Positions 1 through 6,524 of a stretch of DNA of 8,165 bases are shown here, piece by piece. The notes beneath the pieces were generated by a model, which saw only the letters and a program-made list of their open reading frames with translations, did no database searches and was not told the DNA's origin. The stretch lies in assembly GCA_947177925.1 (NCBI GenBank), contig CAMWWJ010000147.1, forward strand, positions 1 to 8,165, written 5' to 3'. Made by a program: the position numbers and the translations under genes. Positions within the stretch are counted from its first letter, which is position 1. Each line of letters opens with the position of its first letter. This stretch comes from an uncultured Lachnospiraceae bacterium. GTDB lineage: Bacteria > Bacillota > Clostridia > Lachnospirales > Lachnospiraceae.

Positions 1-11
1 AACAGCTGTAG

Positions 12-101
12 GTTATCTGCACGGATTATGGTGTCAAGCTTCCAGTTGAACAGGAAATCACAATCGAATTACTGTCGTCGGTATACCGTAAAAGTGTATG
101 A
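12..101 (+). pseudogene. Possible decayed C-terminal coding remnant, unidentified
   Basis: A short open stretch follows a stop at 9-11 and ends at a TGA at 99-101. Its translation contains a protein-like run, YGVKLPVEQEITIELL. The +2 frame just upstream (from base 2) reads TAVGYLHGL, so one frameshift near base 22-30 would join the two into a continuous tail. The pattern loosely recalls the C-termini of NAD(P)-dependent dehydrogenases such as ketopantoate reductase, but this is only a weak resemblance. No start codon or ribosome binding site is visible, and the rest of the gene lies outside the window. It does not look like the end of leuC, the gene expected here. It may simply be non-coding DNA. 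Confidence 0.2.
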
Positions 102-132
102 AAAAAGATAGAAAAAAGATAGAAAAAAGAAA
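100..132. repeat. 11-bp A-rich tandem repeat upstream of leuD
   Basis: The unit GAAAAAAGATA occurs exactly twice in tandem (100-110 and 111-121). A third, imperfect copy, GAAAAAAGAAA, follows at 122-132. The tract lies 44 bp upstream of the leuD start, in the leader region. It could be a slippage-prone tract or simply A-rich leader sequence. No function can be assigned. Confidence 0.7.
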
Positions 133-176
133 ATACCTCGTGTAGCATGTGGGTATAAAAGAAAAAGGAGAACAAC

Positions 177-662
177 ATGAACGCAAAAGGAACAGTTTTC
201 AAATATGGCGATAATGTGGATACGGATGTAATCATTCCGGCAAGATATTTAAATTCTTCGGACCCGGCTGAGTTAGCAACGCATTGCATGGAAGATATTG
301 ATAACGAATTTGTAAATAAAGTGCAAAAGGGCGATATCATCGTGGCAACAAAGAATTTCGGCTGTGGCTCTTCCAGGGAGCATGCCCCCATTGCTATTAA
401 GGCGGCAGGAGTAAGCTGTGTCATTGCAGAGACCTTTGCACGGATTTTTTACAGGAATGCTATCAATATCGGGCTTCCGATTATCGAATGTAAGGAAGCG
501 GCAAATGGAATAGAGGCGGGAGACCAGGTGGAAGTGGATTTTGATTCCGGCATGATTTATAACCGGACAAAAGGAACGGAATTTAAAGGTCAGGCATTTC
601 CGGAATTTATGCAGAAAATCATTGCGGCGGAAGGGCTGGTAAATTATATTAACAATAAGTAA
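177..662 (+). CDS. leuD: 3-isopropylmalate dehydratase small subunit
   Basis: LeuD is the small subunit of isopropylmalate isomerase. With the [4Fe-4S] subunit LeuC it converts 2-isopropylmalate to 3-isopropylmalate in cytoplasmic leucine biosynthesis. The 161-residue length matches the short bacterial/archaeal LeuD type. Recognisable family segments are YGDNVDTDVIIPARYLN (residues 10-26), the swivelling-domain signature GCGSSREHAPIAIKAAGV (62-79) with its conserved Ser-Ser-Arg, and AETFARIFYRNAINIGLPIIE (84-104). The ATG at 177 is fixed by an AAGGAG Shine-Dalgarno at 165-170, six bases upstream. leuC, usually the adjacent upstream gene, is not present in the 176 bases before it, so LeuC must be encoded elsewhere. 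No convincing promoter was found in the leader. A strong terminator begins 30 bp after the stop. The sequence looks intact and the family call is firm; the aconitase-family homologue homoaconitase small subunit is a less likely alternative. Confidence 0.93.
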   Translation: MNAKGTVFKYGDNVDTDVIIPARYLNSSDPAELATHCMEDIDNEFVNKVQKGDIIVATKNFGCGSSREHAPIAIKAAGVSCVIAETFARIFYRNAINIGLPIIECKEAANGIEAGDQVEVDFDSGMIYNRTKGTEFKGQAFPEFMQKIIAAEGLVNYINNK

Positions 663-691
663 AAATAGTATGCGAACCTGATAAAATGATG

Positions 692-738
692 AAATCCCCA
701 AAAGCTTTTTGAATGAATAGTGGCTTTTGGGGATTTTT
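692..738 (+). terminator. Intrinsic terminator of leuD
   Basis: A perfect 14-bp inverted repeat (AAATCCCCAAAAGC at 692-705, its complement at 723-736) flanks a 17-base loop. The 3' arm ends in a run of five Ts at 734-738. Because the 5' arm starts with As, the element could also work on the opposite strand. The 3' arm overlaps the first codons of the open frame of the downstream chemotaxis-receptor remnant. Confidence 0.9.
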
Positions 739-1881
739 AATCGGATTTTTCCGGATATAAGTGTAATTGTCACCATCGTAGTAAATGCAGGAATGATGAT
801 TGCCTTTCCGGCAGGCTTTTTAAAGCTCCACAATCTGATTGGATGGATTTTCACAGGAATTGTCTATGTGATACTGTTTGCAGCATGCGGCTTTATCACG
901 CACCGCACAACTACACTGTTTGGAATGGTGGAAGAAAAGGGAGAGGAAGTGGAAAATGTACTGAATTCAGTACAAATGCTGTCAAAAAGATTATATGATG
1001 CCGGAGCCTCCCTTTCACAGGTTTCGGAAAATGAAAGCGCTGCCGCCGAAGAATTAGCAGCAACCAGTGAGCAGTTAGTAGAAAACAGTAATATTCTCAG
1101 TTCTAAAACAGATGAGAGCATGAGCAATCTTGGTGAATTAAGAGAATGGGAAGGCGTCGTTGCAGACAATGTGGAAAAAGTAGAAACCACATCCAGGGAT
1201 TTGCTTGATAAATCCATGGAAAATGAAAAACTGTTAAATGACTTACATAAAATAAATGGCGAAGTATCGGATTCCATGAAGCTGACCACGGATATTGCGC
1301 AAAAGCTGTCCGATGCAGTACAGGAAATTGGAGTCACCCTGTCATTGATAAGTGATATTTCTTCCTCTACGAATCTATTGGCATTGAATGCATCCATTGA
1401 AGCGGCAAGAGCAGGGGAAGCAGGAAGAGGATTTGCCGTAGTTGCAACAGAAGTGGGCAATCTTGCAAACAGTACGCAGGAATCATTAAAAGTAGTGGAG
1501 TCGGTTATTGACCGGGTACAGGAAAACGTTAAGGAAATCATGGTACAGATAGAAGAAAACTCTTTAAAGCTGGGTACACAAAATGAATATTTTGCAAATG
1601 TATTCCAAAGCATGAAAGATATGACGGCATTGCTTAATGTTTCGGTTAGTGCAATCGGCACCATGGGAGAAACTTATAGCAAACAGGCAGCGGTAATTGA
1701 AAAGACGGTATCGATTAATCAGGCCATTGCCGAAAGCATTCGGAATGAGAACGAACAGTTCAATTCCATTAATGCTATGGCAGAAAGCAATGCAAATGAT
1801 ACCACTCAGGTAGCCGCACAGGCAAGTGCAATCAACGATATGGTTGATGAAATGAGCAGATTGCTGAAGCGGGAGGAATAA
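727..1881 (+). pseudogene. Methyl-accepting chemotaxis protein, 5'-truncated
   Basis: The reading frame encodes the membrane-proximal and cytoplasmic signalling part of a chemoreceptor, which would relay ligand signals to CheA/CheW at the cell pole. Two hydrophobic segments (residues about 11-31 and 38-57, counted from the TTG at 727) precede a long helical region without an obvious HAMP domain. The MCP signalling hairpin tip is clear at about 214-247 (NLLALNASIEAARAGEAGRG, then FAVVATEV). The C-terminal helix runs to residue 384 with no CheR-docking pentapeptide. A full receptor would have a sensory domain or more membrane helices at the N-terminus, and these are missing. The frame opens only at 721, after a stop at 718-720, and its start lies inside the 3' arm of the leuD terminator. 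Neither the TTG at 727 nor the in-frame ATGs at 793 and 796 has a properly spaced ribosome binding site. The rest is free of stops and frameshifts, so the truncation is probably recent. A functional short protein starting at 793 is the alternative. Confidence 0.7.
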
Positions 1882-1901
1882 AAGGGACATATAGGAAAAT
1901 G

Positions 1902-1936
1902 TGGGGCTTTTGCAAAAAAGCCCCATTGTTTGTTTT
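1902..1936 (+). terminator. Intrinsic terminator after the MCP remnant
   Basis: A perfect 10-bp stem (TGGGGCTTTT at 1902-1911, AAAAGCCCCA at 1916-1925) is closed by a GCAA loop, which is a stable GNRA tetraloop. It is followed by the T-rich tail TTGTTTGTTTT (1926-1936). It lies 20 bp after the MCP stop and separates it from the ruvAB promoter. Confidence 0.9.
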
Positions 1937-1994
1937 GCGCACCATGGGCCCACTCGTAAAGCCGCCCACACCACAAACATATCTCATTTTATGC

Positions 1995-2023
1995 TTGAAA
2001 CATATGTTCTGCTGTGGTAAACT
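1995..2023 (+). promoter_or_regulatory. Predicted sigma-A promoter of ruvAB (extended -10)
   Basis: A -35 box TTGAAA (1995-2000) and a -10 box TAAACT (2018-2023) are separated by exactly 17 bp. A TG at 2015-2016 makes an extended -10 (TGn motif). The predicted start of transcription is near 2030, giving a leader of about 35 bases before ruvA. The strong terminator upstream at 1902-1936 means ruvAB needs its own promoter here. Confidence 0.65.
1997..2010. promoter_or_regulatory. LexA/DinR-like SOS operator in the ruvAB promoter
   Basis: GAAACATATGTTCT contains the perfect 10-bp palindrome AACATATGTT (1999-2008). It matches seven of the eight fixed bases of the Gram-positive LexA (DinR) core GAAC-N4-GTTC; the only departure is A for G at 1998. 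It begins inside the -35 box and extends into the spacer, so bound repressor would block RNA polymerase. ruvAB is a known SOS target in many bacteria. An AAACATAT half-site copy occurs at 1975-1982. The assignment is from pattern matching only. Confidence 0.65.
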
Positions 2024-2063
2024 GTAACATGTCAAAACAAATGATTTTAACAGCGAGGTTTTT

Positions 2064-2690
2064 ATGATTGGATATTTATGCGGAGAAATTGCAGAGCTTG
2101 CAGAGGATCTGGTGGTACTGGATGTGCATGATATCGGGTACAACGTGCGCATTTCCTCTGATTTTGCAACAAGGCTTCCCGGCGTGGGAGAACGGGTAAA
2201 AATATATACCTATACTTATGTGAAGGAAGATGCATTTTTGCTATATGGCTTTCCCTCCCGGGATGAGCTGGATTTATTTAAGAAGATGATTGGGGTAGGC
2301 GGCATTGGTCCCAAAGGCGCCCTTGGCATTTTATCTGTATTGTCTGCTGCAGATTTGCGGCTTGCCATTTATTCCGGAGATATAAAGGCGATTTCCAAAG
2401 CCCCGGGCATCGGAAAAAAGACGGCGGAACGGCTTATTTTAGACTTAAGGGACAAGGTAAGTCCGGAGGAAGCACTTGAAAGCATAGGCTCTTTAGAGGA
2501 TGGTGCAGGTGTCGCAGATATGGGAAGCATGGGAATGCCGGACAGCCGGGTCAAGGCGGATGCCATAGAGGCTTTGGTGGCGCTTGGCTATGCCAGAAGC
2601 GATACCATAAAGGCAGTTCAGAAGGTTGCCGTAACAGAAAGCACCACTACAGAAGATATATTAAAGGAAGCGTTAAAGCATTTATTTTAG
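2064..2690 (+). CDS. ruvA: Holliday junction branch migration protein RuvA
   Basis: RuvA binds four-way DNA junctions as a tetramer and loads RuvB rings to drive branch migration during recombinational repair. The 208 residues show the expected three domains. The N-terminal OB-fold (1-63) begins MIGYLCGEI. Domain II carries two helix-hairpin-helix motifs (about 75-90, IGVGGIGPKGALGILS; about 110-127, ISKAPGIGKKTAERLILDL). After a flexible linker (about 133-163), a C-terminal RuvB-contacting domain includes DAIEALVALGYARSDTIKAV (166-185). Length is normal for the family. The start at 2064 is supported by the canonical N-terminus and a modest GCGAGG ribosome binding site at 2053-2058. ruvB follows after 36 bp with no terminator, so the two are co-transcribed, probably under SOS control from the upstream operator. 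ruvC is not adjacent. Confidence 0.97.
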   Translation: MIGYLCGEIAELAEDLVVLDVHDIGYNVRISSDFATRLPGVGERVKIYTYTYVKEDAFLLYGFPSRDELDLFKKMIGVGGIGPKGALGILSVLSAADLRLAIYSGDIKAISKAPGIGKKTAERLILDLRDKVSPEEALESIGSLEDGAGVADMGSMGMPDSRVKADAIEALVALGYARSDTIKAVQKVAVTESTTTEDILKEALKHLF

Positions 2691-2726
2691 TTTTCCTGTA
2701 CAAATTTTATGTAATGAGGTTATTTC

Positions 2727-3728
2727 ATGGGACAACGTGTAATAGAAACAAATATAACGGAAGAGGATAAGAAAATTGAAGGCTCCTTAAGGCCTCAATA
2801 TTTGACTGACTATATCGGTCAATCCAAAGCAAAGGAAACCTTGAAGATTTATATCGAGGCGGCAAAGCAAAGAGGAGATGCCTTGGACCATGTACTTTTT
2901 TACGGGCCGCCCGGACTTGGTAAAACTACACTTGCCGGGATTATCGCAAATGAAATGGGAGTAAATCTAAAGGTCACAAGCGGACCTGCCATTGAAAAGC
3001 CCGGAGAGATGGCTGCCATATTAAATAATCTTGCAGAGGGCGATCTGCTTTTTGTGGACGAAATCCATCGTTTGAATCGTCAGGTGGAGGAAGTGCTGTA
3101 TCCCGCCATGGAGGATTATGCCATTGACATTATGATAGGAAAAGGCTCTGCAGCCCGTTCCATTCGGTTAGAGCTGCCTAAATTTACCTTAGTAGGCGCC
3201 ACCACCAGGGCAGGTCTTTTGACGGCACCTTTAAGAGACCGGTTTGGAGTCATACACAGGCTGGAATTTTATTCGGTAGCAGAGCTTACTCAGATTATTC
3301 TTCATTCTGCGGCAATCCTCAAAGTGGAAATCGAAAAGGACGGGGCTGTGGAGCTGGCAAAAAGGAGCAGGGGTACCCCAAGGCTTGCCAACCGGATTTT
3401 AAAAAGAGTACGGGATTTTGCCCAGGTTAAGTACGACGGCATCATTACAAAAGAGGTGGCGGCTACTGCGCTGGACCTTTTAGATGTGGATAAGCTTGGT
3501 CTTGACCATGTGGATCAGAATATGCTGAAAACCATGATTTATAAATTTAACGGAGGACCGGTAGGTCTGGATACACTGGCAGCCGCCATCGGAGAGGATG
3601 CAGGTACGATCGAAGATGTATATGAGCCGTATCTGATCAAAAACGGATTGATTAACAGAACGCCAAGAGGAAGAGTGGCTACAAAAGAGGCATATGTCCA
3701 CTTTGGGCTTTCCTATGAAGAGAGTTAA
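2727..3728 (+). CDS. ruvB: Holliday junction branch migration ATPase RuvB
   Basis: RuvB is the AAA+ hexameric ring motor that pumps DNA through RuvA-bound Holliday junctions. At 333 residues it has normal length. It shows the Walker A motif GPPGLGKT (60-67), Walker B with DEIH (111-114), the sensor 1 region GATTRAG (157-163) followed by the APLRDRFG segment (167-174) typical of RuvB, and a sensor 2 region around RSRGTPRLANRILKR. The C-terminal winged-helix DNA-binding domain contains GGPVGLDTLAAAIGED and ends with TPRGRVATKEAYVHFG. The start ATG at 2727 has a TGAGG ribosome binding site at 2715-2719, seven bases upstream. It is the second gene of the ruvAB unit. No terminator is visible after its stop, so some read-through into zapA is possible. 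Confidence 0.98.
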   Translation: MGQRVIETNITEEDKKIEGSLRPQYLTDYIGQSKAKETLKIYIEAAKQRGDALDHVLFYGPPGLGKTTLAGIIANEMGVNLKVTSGPAIEKPGEMAAILNNLAEGDLLFVDEIHRLNRQVEEVLYPAMEDYAIDIMIGKGSAARSIRLELPKFTLVGATTRAGLLTAPLRDRFGVIHRLEFYSVAELTQIILHSAAILKVEIEKDGAVELAKRSRGTPRLANRILKRVRDFAQVKYDGIITKEVAATALDLLDVDKLGLDHVDQNMLKTMIYKFNGGPVGLDTLAAAIGEDAGTIEDVYEPYLIKNGLINRTPRGRVATKEAYVHFGLSYEES

Positions 3729-3762
3729 TTTCTTATGATTCCATAAATTTCACCAAAAAGTA

Positions 3763-3790
3763 TTGTTTTCTTATGTTTTTTTGCTATAAT
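3763..3790 (+). promoter_or_regulatory. Predicted sigma-A promoter of the zapA operon (extended -10)
   Basis: A perfect -10 box TATAAT (3785-3790) is preceded by TG at 3782-3783, an extended -10. A -35-like TTGTTT (3763-3768) lies 16 bp upstream of the -10. The predicted start of transcription is near 3797, about 60 bases before the zapA ATG. This is the best promoter match in the window and probably drives zapA and the three genes behind it. Confidence 0.75.
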
Positions 3791-3849
3791 AGATGTAGTA
3801 TAAAAGAATCAAGTCTGTGGCATATCTTGTGTCAGGGAGCATATTAAGG

Positions 3850-3856
3850 GGTGGAG
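3850..3856 (+). promoter_or_regulatory. Ribosome binding site fixing the zapA start
   Basis: GGTGGAG, inside the purine-rich run AAGGGGTGGAG, lies two bases before the ATG at 3859 (the GGGG part is nine or so bases away). It supports this ATG over the in-frame GTG at 3817, which has no Shine-Dalgarno and would add 14 residues not typical of ZapA. Confidence 0.65.
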
Positions 3857-3858
3857 TT

Positions 3859-4203
3859 ATGGCAACAAAAACAGATACTGAAGTGATTATCGGTGGAAAA
3901 GTATTCACCTTAAGCGGATACGAAAGCGAGGAATACTTACAGAAGGTTGCTTTATACATAAATAATAAGGTTACAGAATATAATAAAATTGACGGATTTC
4001 GCAGACAATCATTGGATACTCAGGGAGTACTTCTTCAGTTAAATATTGCGGATGATTATTTTAAAGCAAAAAAGCAGATTTCCTTATTAGAAGAGGATAT
4101 TGAGAAGAAGGAAAAGGAGATTTATGACTTAAAGCATGAATTGATTTCCTATCAGATTAAAATGGAAACCATGGAAAAGGAATTCAAGCAACTGAAAAAA
4201 TAG
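3859..4203 (+). CDS. zapA: Cell division protein ZapA
   Basis: ZapA is a small cytoplasmic protein that binds FtsZ and promotes bundling of its filaments at the division ring. The 114-residue product has the family's N-terminal globular domain: a beta-hairpin EVIIGGKVFTLSG (8-20), then SEEYLQKVALYINNKV (23-38). A long charged helix of coiled-coil character (about 68-114, rich in Lys and Glu) follows; it normally mediates dimer and tetramer formation. I chose ATG 3859 because of its ribosome binding site and because the N-terminus then matches typical Gram-positive ZapA proteins. An in-frame GTG at 3817 would extend it by 14 residues. It is the first gene after a strong promoter and precedes a U32 gene, an arrangement common in clostridia. 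A weak hairpin terminator follows the stop. Confidence 0.92.
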   Translation: MATKTDTEVIIGGKVFTLSGYESEEYLQKVALYINNKVTEYNKIDGFRRQSLDTQGVLLQLNIADDYFKAKKQISLLEEDIEKKEKEIYDLKHELISYQIKMETMEKEFKQLKK

Positions 4204-4211
4204 TATGAATT

Positions 4212-4237
4212 GGCTGTCTTACCGACAGCTTTTTCTT
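4212..4237 (+). terminator. Short intrinsic terminator or attenuator between zapA and the U32 gene
   Basis: A 6-bp perfect stem (GCTGTC at 4213-4218, GACAGC at 4224-4229), extendable by one G-T pair, encloses a 5-base loop. It is followed by TTTTTCTT (4230-4237). The stem is short, so termination is likely partial. It would reduce transcription of the downstream genes relative to zapA. The U32 ribosome binding site begins three bases after the T-tract. Confidence 0.6.
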
Positions 4238-4239
4238 AT

Positions 4240-4244
4240 AGGTG
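4240..4244 (+). promoter_or_regulatory. Ribosome binding site fixing the U32 gene start
   Basis: AGGTG lies four bases before the ATG at 4249. The next in-frame upstream start, TTG at 4210, would place the terminator hairpin inside the coding region and has no ribosome binding site, so 4249 is preferred. Confidence 0.6.
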
Positions 4245-4248
4245 CAAT

Positions 4249-6516
4249 ATGAAAAAACAAGTGGAACTATTAGCTCCTGCAGGCAATCTTCAATGCTTTT
4301 ATGCAGCCATGAATGCAGGTGCGGATGCTGTTTATTTAGGTGGGGACAAGTTCGGTGCCAGAGCCTATGCGGATAATTTCAATAAAGAAGAGCTGTTAGA
4401 GGCAATTGATTATGCCCATCTTTTTCACAAAAAAGTATATCTTACGCTGAATACGCTGCTAAAGGAAGAAGAGCTGTTGCAGGCTGTAGATTATGTAAGG
4501 CCTTTTTATGAGGCGGGACTTGACGGAGTGATCATTCAGGACTTTGGAGTGCTGTCGCTTTTTAAAAAGCAGTTTCCGGATTTGGAGCTGCATGCCAGCA
4601 CACAGATGACCATTACAGGAAAGGAAGGGGCACTGCTGCTAAAAAAATACGGAGTATGCCGAATCGTTCCTGCAAGAGAACTTTCGATAGAGGAAATAAA
4701 GGAAATCAAAGATCATGTGGACATGGAGCTGGAAGTATTTATCCATGGCGCCATGTGTTATGCTTATTCCGGACAATGCCTGTTCAGCAGCATGTTAGGA
4801 GGCAGAAGCGGAAACCGCGGAAGATGTGCCGGTCCCTGCAGGCTTCCTTACGATGCTTATTATCAGGGAAAACAAATCAATCGGCAGAAGGAGCAATATT
4901 TATTAAGTCTGAAGGATTTATGTGCCATATCCCTTTTGCCAAGGCTGATAGAAGCAGGGATTGATTCCTTTAAAATAGAAGGGAGGATGAAAAGCCCGGA
5001 ATATGTGGCCGGAGTCACTTCGATTTACAGAAAATATATTGACAGGTACTATCAGAACGGTGGAAATGTCAGGGAAGGCTTCCAGATTGAAGAAAAAGAT
5101 ATGGAGCTTTTAAAAAAGCTTTATATAAGAAGTGATTTGGAAAAGGGATATTTTGAAAAGCACAATGGTTCTTCCATGGTTACGCTTTTAAAGCCCTGTT
5201 ATCAGACAGGAGGCAAAGAAGAATTAGAAGAAATCTCCTCATCCTTTTTAAAGGAACCGGGTAAGCTTCCTATAGAGGGACATATACTTTTAAAAGAAGG
5301 ACAACCAGCAGAGCTTTTTATAAAAACGAAAGCAGGCACATCTATTTGCGTAAAGGGGAGCCTGGTGCAGACTGCCTCCAACAGACCTGTGGATGAAGAA
5401 GCAGTGAAAAAGCAGATACAAAAAACCGGAGGAACTCCTTTTATTTTTAAGAGTCTTGAAATCTTACTGGAAGGCAGTTGTTTTATTTCTGTAAAAGAAT
5501 TAAATGATTTAAGAAGGCTGGCATTAAAAGAGCTTTCTTTTAAGCTGTCAGAGCCTTTTCGAAGAAGCGGCAACAGCATGGGACAGGCGGAGGAAACGGC
5601 AGGGAAACAGGAAATCAAAAGAAAGGACTGCATAGAAAAGGAAATTTATCCAACAGAAACTTATCATATTGTAGTTTCCAATTACGAACAGTTAGTGGCT
5701 GTGATGGATTTTTTTAATGAGCAGGAAAGGGACGGAGAAAAACAGTGCCTGCAGATTAAAAAGCTATCCATTTCCTCGGATTTGTTCCGGATGAAAAAGA
5801 ATATTCTGCCTTTTTTGGAACAGTTCAGGGAAAAAGGAGTGGAGCTTTCCGTTGCATTTCCAAGGGTAGTGCGGAGAAATACGTTAAAGGGCTTAAAAGA
5901 GCATATACTAAACAGGCCGGAGATGTGCATGTTTTCGTCTTTTCTAACAGGCAATCTGGAATTGTTGGAATATTTGAAAGAAAATCATCCCGACAAAGCC
6001 CTTTATGGAGATTATTCCCTTTATTGTTTTAATAGGGAAGCCTATGGCTTTTTAAAGGAACAGGGGCTTTCTAACATATGTATGCCCTATGAATGGAGCA
6101 GGCATGAGATGATCGGCATGTTGAGGAAAGAGCCTGATTTTGCAGGGGAATGTATTGTATACAGTTATATTCCTCTTATGGAAAGTGCAGGTTGTATTTT
6201 AAAGACAACAGGAAATGGAAGCTATTGCAACGGTAAAGAGAATATGGTTTTCTTAAAGGACCGTTACAAAAAGAACCTTCCTGTTCTGGTGCACTGTGAT
6301 CGGTGTGAAAATACGATATACAACAGCATCCCTTATTCCCTCCATAAAGAAATAGATGTTTTGAAACAAATGGGGGTTTTCCGTTTCCGGATGGATTTTA
6401 CGATAGAAACAAAAGAGCAGACCATGGAACGGCTGCAGTATTTCAGAAAAAAAGAAAAAAGACAACAGCCTTTTTCAGAATTTACGAAAGGACATTTTGG
6501 AAAGGGTGTTGAATAG
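4249..6516 (+). CDS. U32 family protein, probable Fe-S-dependent RNA hydroxylase
   Basis: This 755-residue protein belongs to the family long labelled U32 peptidases. Its characterised bacterial members RlhA and TrhP hydroxylate 23S rRNA and tRNA, and UbiU/UbiV act in quinone hydroxylation. The N-terminus MKKQVELLAPAGNLQCF is typical and supports the start at 4249. The U32 signature EVFIHGAMCYAYSGQCLFS spans 162-180. Cys170, Cys177, Cys193 and Cys225 are spaced like the iron-sulfur ligands of characterised members; Cys197 is an additional nearby cysteine. SFKIEGRMKSPEYV (240-253) is another family block. The long C-terminal part is consistent with the RlhA-like extended architecture (DUF3656 region), though I cannot delimit that domain. 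Near the end a second cysteine set (Cys649, Cys660, Cys683, Cys686) surrounds the run LPVLVHCDRCENTIYNS. A protease role is not excluded, and whether the substrate is rRNA or tRNA is unknown. The stop codon is embedded in the ribosome binding site of the next gene, eight bases away, so translation is probably coupled. Confidence 0.88.
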   Translation: MKKQVELLAPAGNLQCFYAAMNAGADAVYLGGDKFGARAYADNFNKEELLEAIDYAHLFHKKVYLTLNTLLKEEELLQAVDYVRPFYEAGLDGVIIQDFGVLSLFKKQFPDLELHASTQMTITGKEGALLLKKYGVCRIVPARELSIEEIKEIKDHVDMELEVFIHGAMCYAYSGQCLFSSMLGGRSGNRGRCAGPCRLPYDAYYQGKQINRQKEQYLLSLKDLCAISLLPRLIEAGIDSFKIEGRMKSPEYVAGVTSIYRKYIDRYYQNGGNVREGFQIEEKDMELLKKLYIRSDLEKGYFEKHNGSSMVTLLKPCYQTGGKEELEEISSSFLKEPGKLPIEGHILLKEGQPAELFIKTKAGTSICVKGSLVQTASNRPVDEEAVKKQIQKTGGTPFIFKSLEILLEGSCFISVKELNDLRRLALKELSFKLSEPFRRSGNSMGQAEETAGKQEIKRKDCIEKEIYPTETYHIVVSNYEQLVAVMDFFNEQERDGEKQCLQIKKLSISSDLFRMKKNILPFLEQFREKGVELSVAFPRVVRRNTLKGLKEHILNRPEMCMFSSFLTGNLELLEYLKENHPDKALYGDYSLYCFNREAYGFLKEQGLSNICMPYEWSRHEMIGMLRKEPDFAGECIVYSYIPLMESAGCILKTTGNGSYCNGKENMVFLKDRYKKNLPVLVHCDRCENTIYNSIPYSLHKEIDVLKQMGVFRFRMDFTIETKEQTMERLQYFRKKEKRQQPFSEFTKGHFGKGVE

Positions 6517-6524
6517 GTGGACTT

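Noticed and set aside
100..132. A-rich tandem repeats as a CRISPR array or replication iterons
   Set aside because: The units are 11 bp with no spacers, only about three copies, and there are no cas or replication genes nearby.
154..159. TATAAA as a -10 box for leuD
   Set aside because: No -35 lies at 16-18 bp, and transcription would start at about the Shine-Dalgarno, leaving no usable leader.
273..854. Long reverse-strand open frame across leuD and the MCP start
   Set aside because: It lies antisense to clear leuD coding sequence, spans the terminator, and its translation has no recognisable domain.
864..1664. 266-codon reverse-strand open frame inside the MCP
   Set aside because: Its Ser/Thr-rich translation is the antisense shadow of the repetitive helical MCP sequence; no ribosome binding site.
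3729..3775. Direct repeat TTTCTTATG (3729-3737 and 3767-3775) as an operator pair
   Set aside because: It is low-complexity AT-rich sequence, the copies are 38 bp apart, and one overlaps the -35 region only by chance as far as can be seen.
3817..3858. GTG at 3817 as the zapA start
   Set aside because: It has no ribosome binding site, the extra residues are not ZapA-like, and ATG 3859 has a strong purine-rich Shine-Dalgarno.
4210..4248. TTG at 4210 as the U32 start
   Set aside because: It would encode the terminator hairpin as protein; ATG 4249 gives the canonical N-terminus and has its own ribosome binding site.
4656..4964. Plus-strand open frame within the U32 gene
   Set aside because: It is an alternate frame of the conserved U32 signature region, and its translation is basic and low in family-like features.
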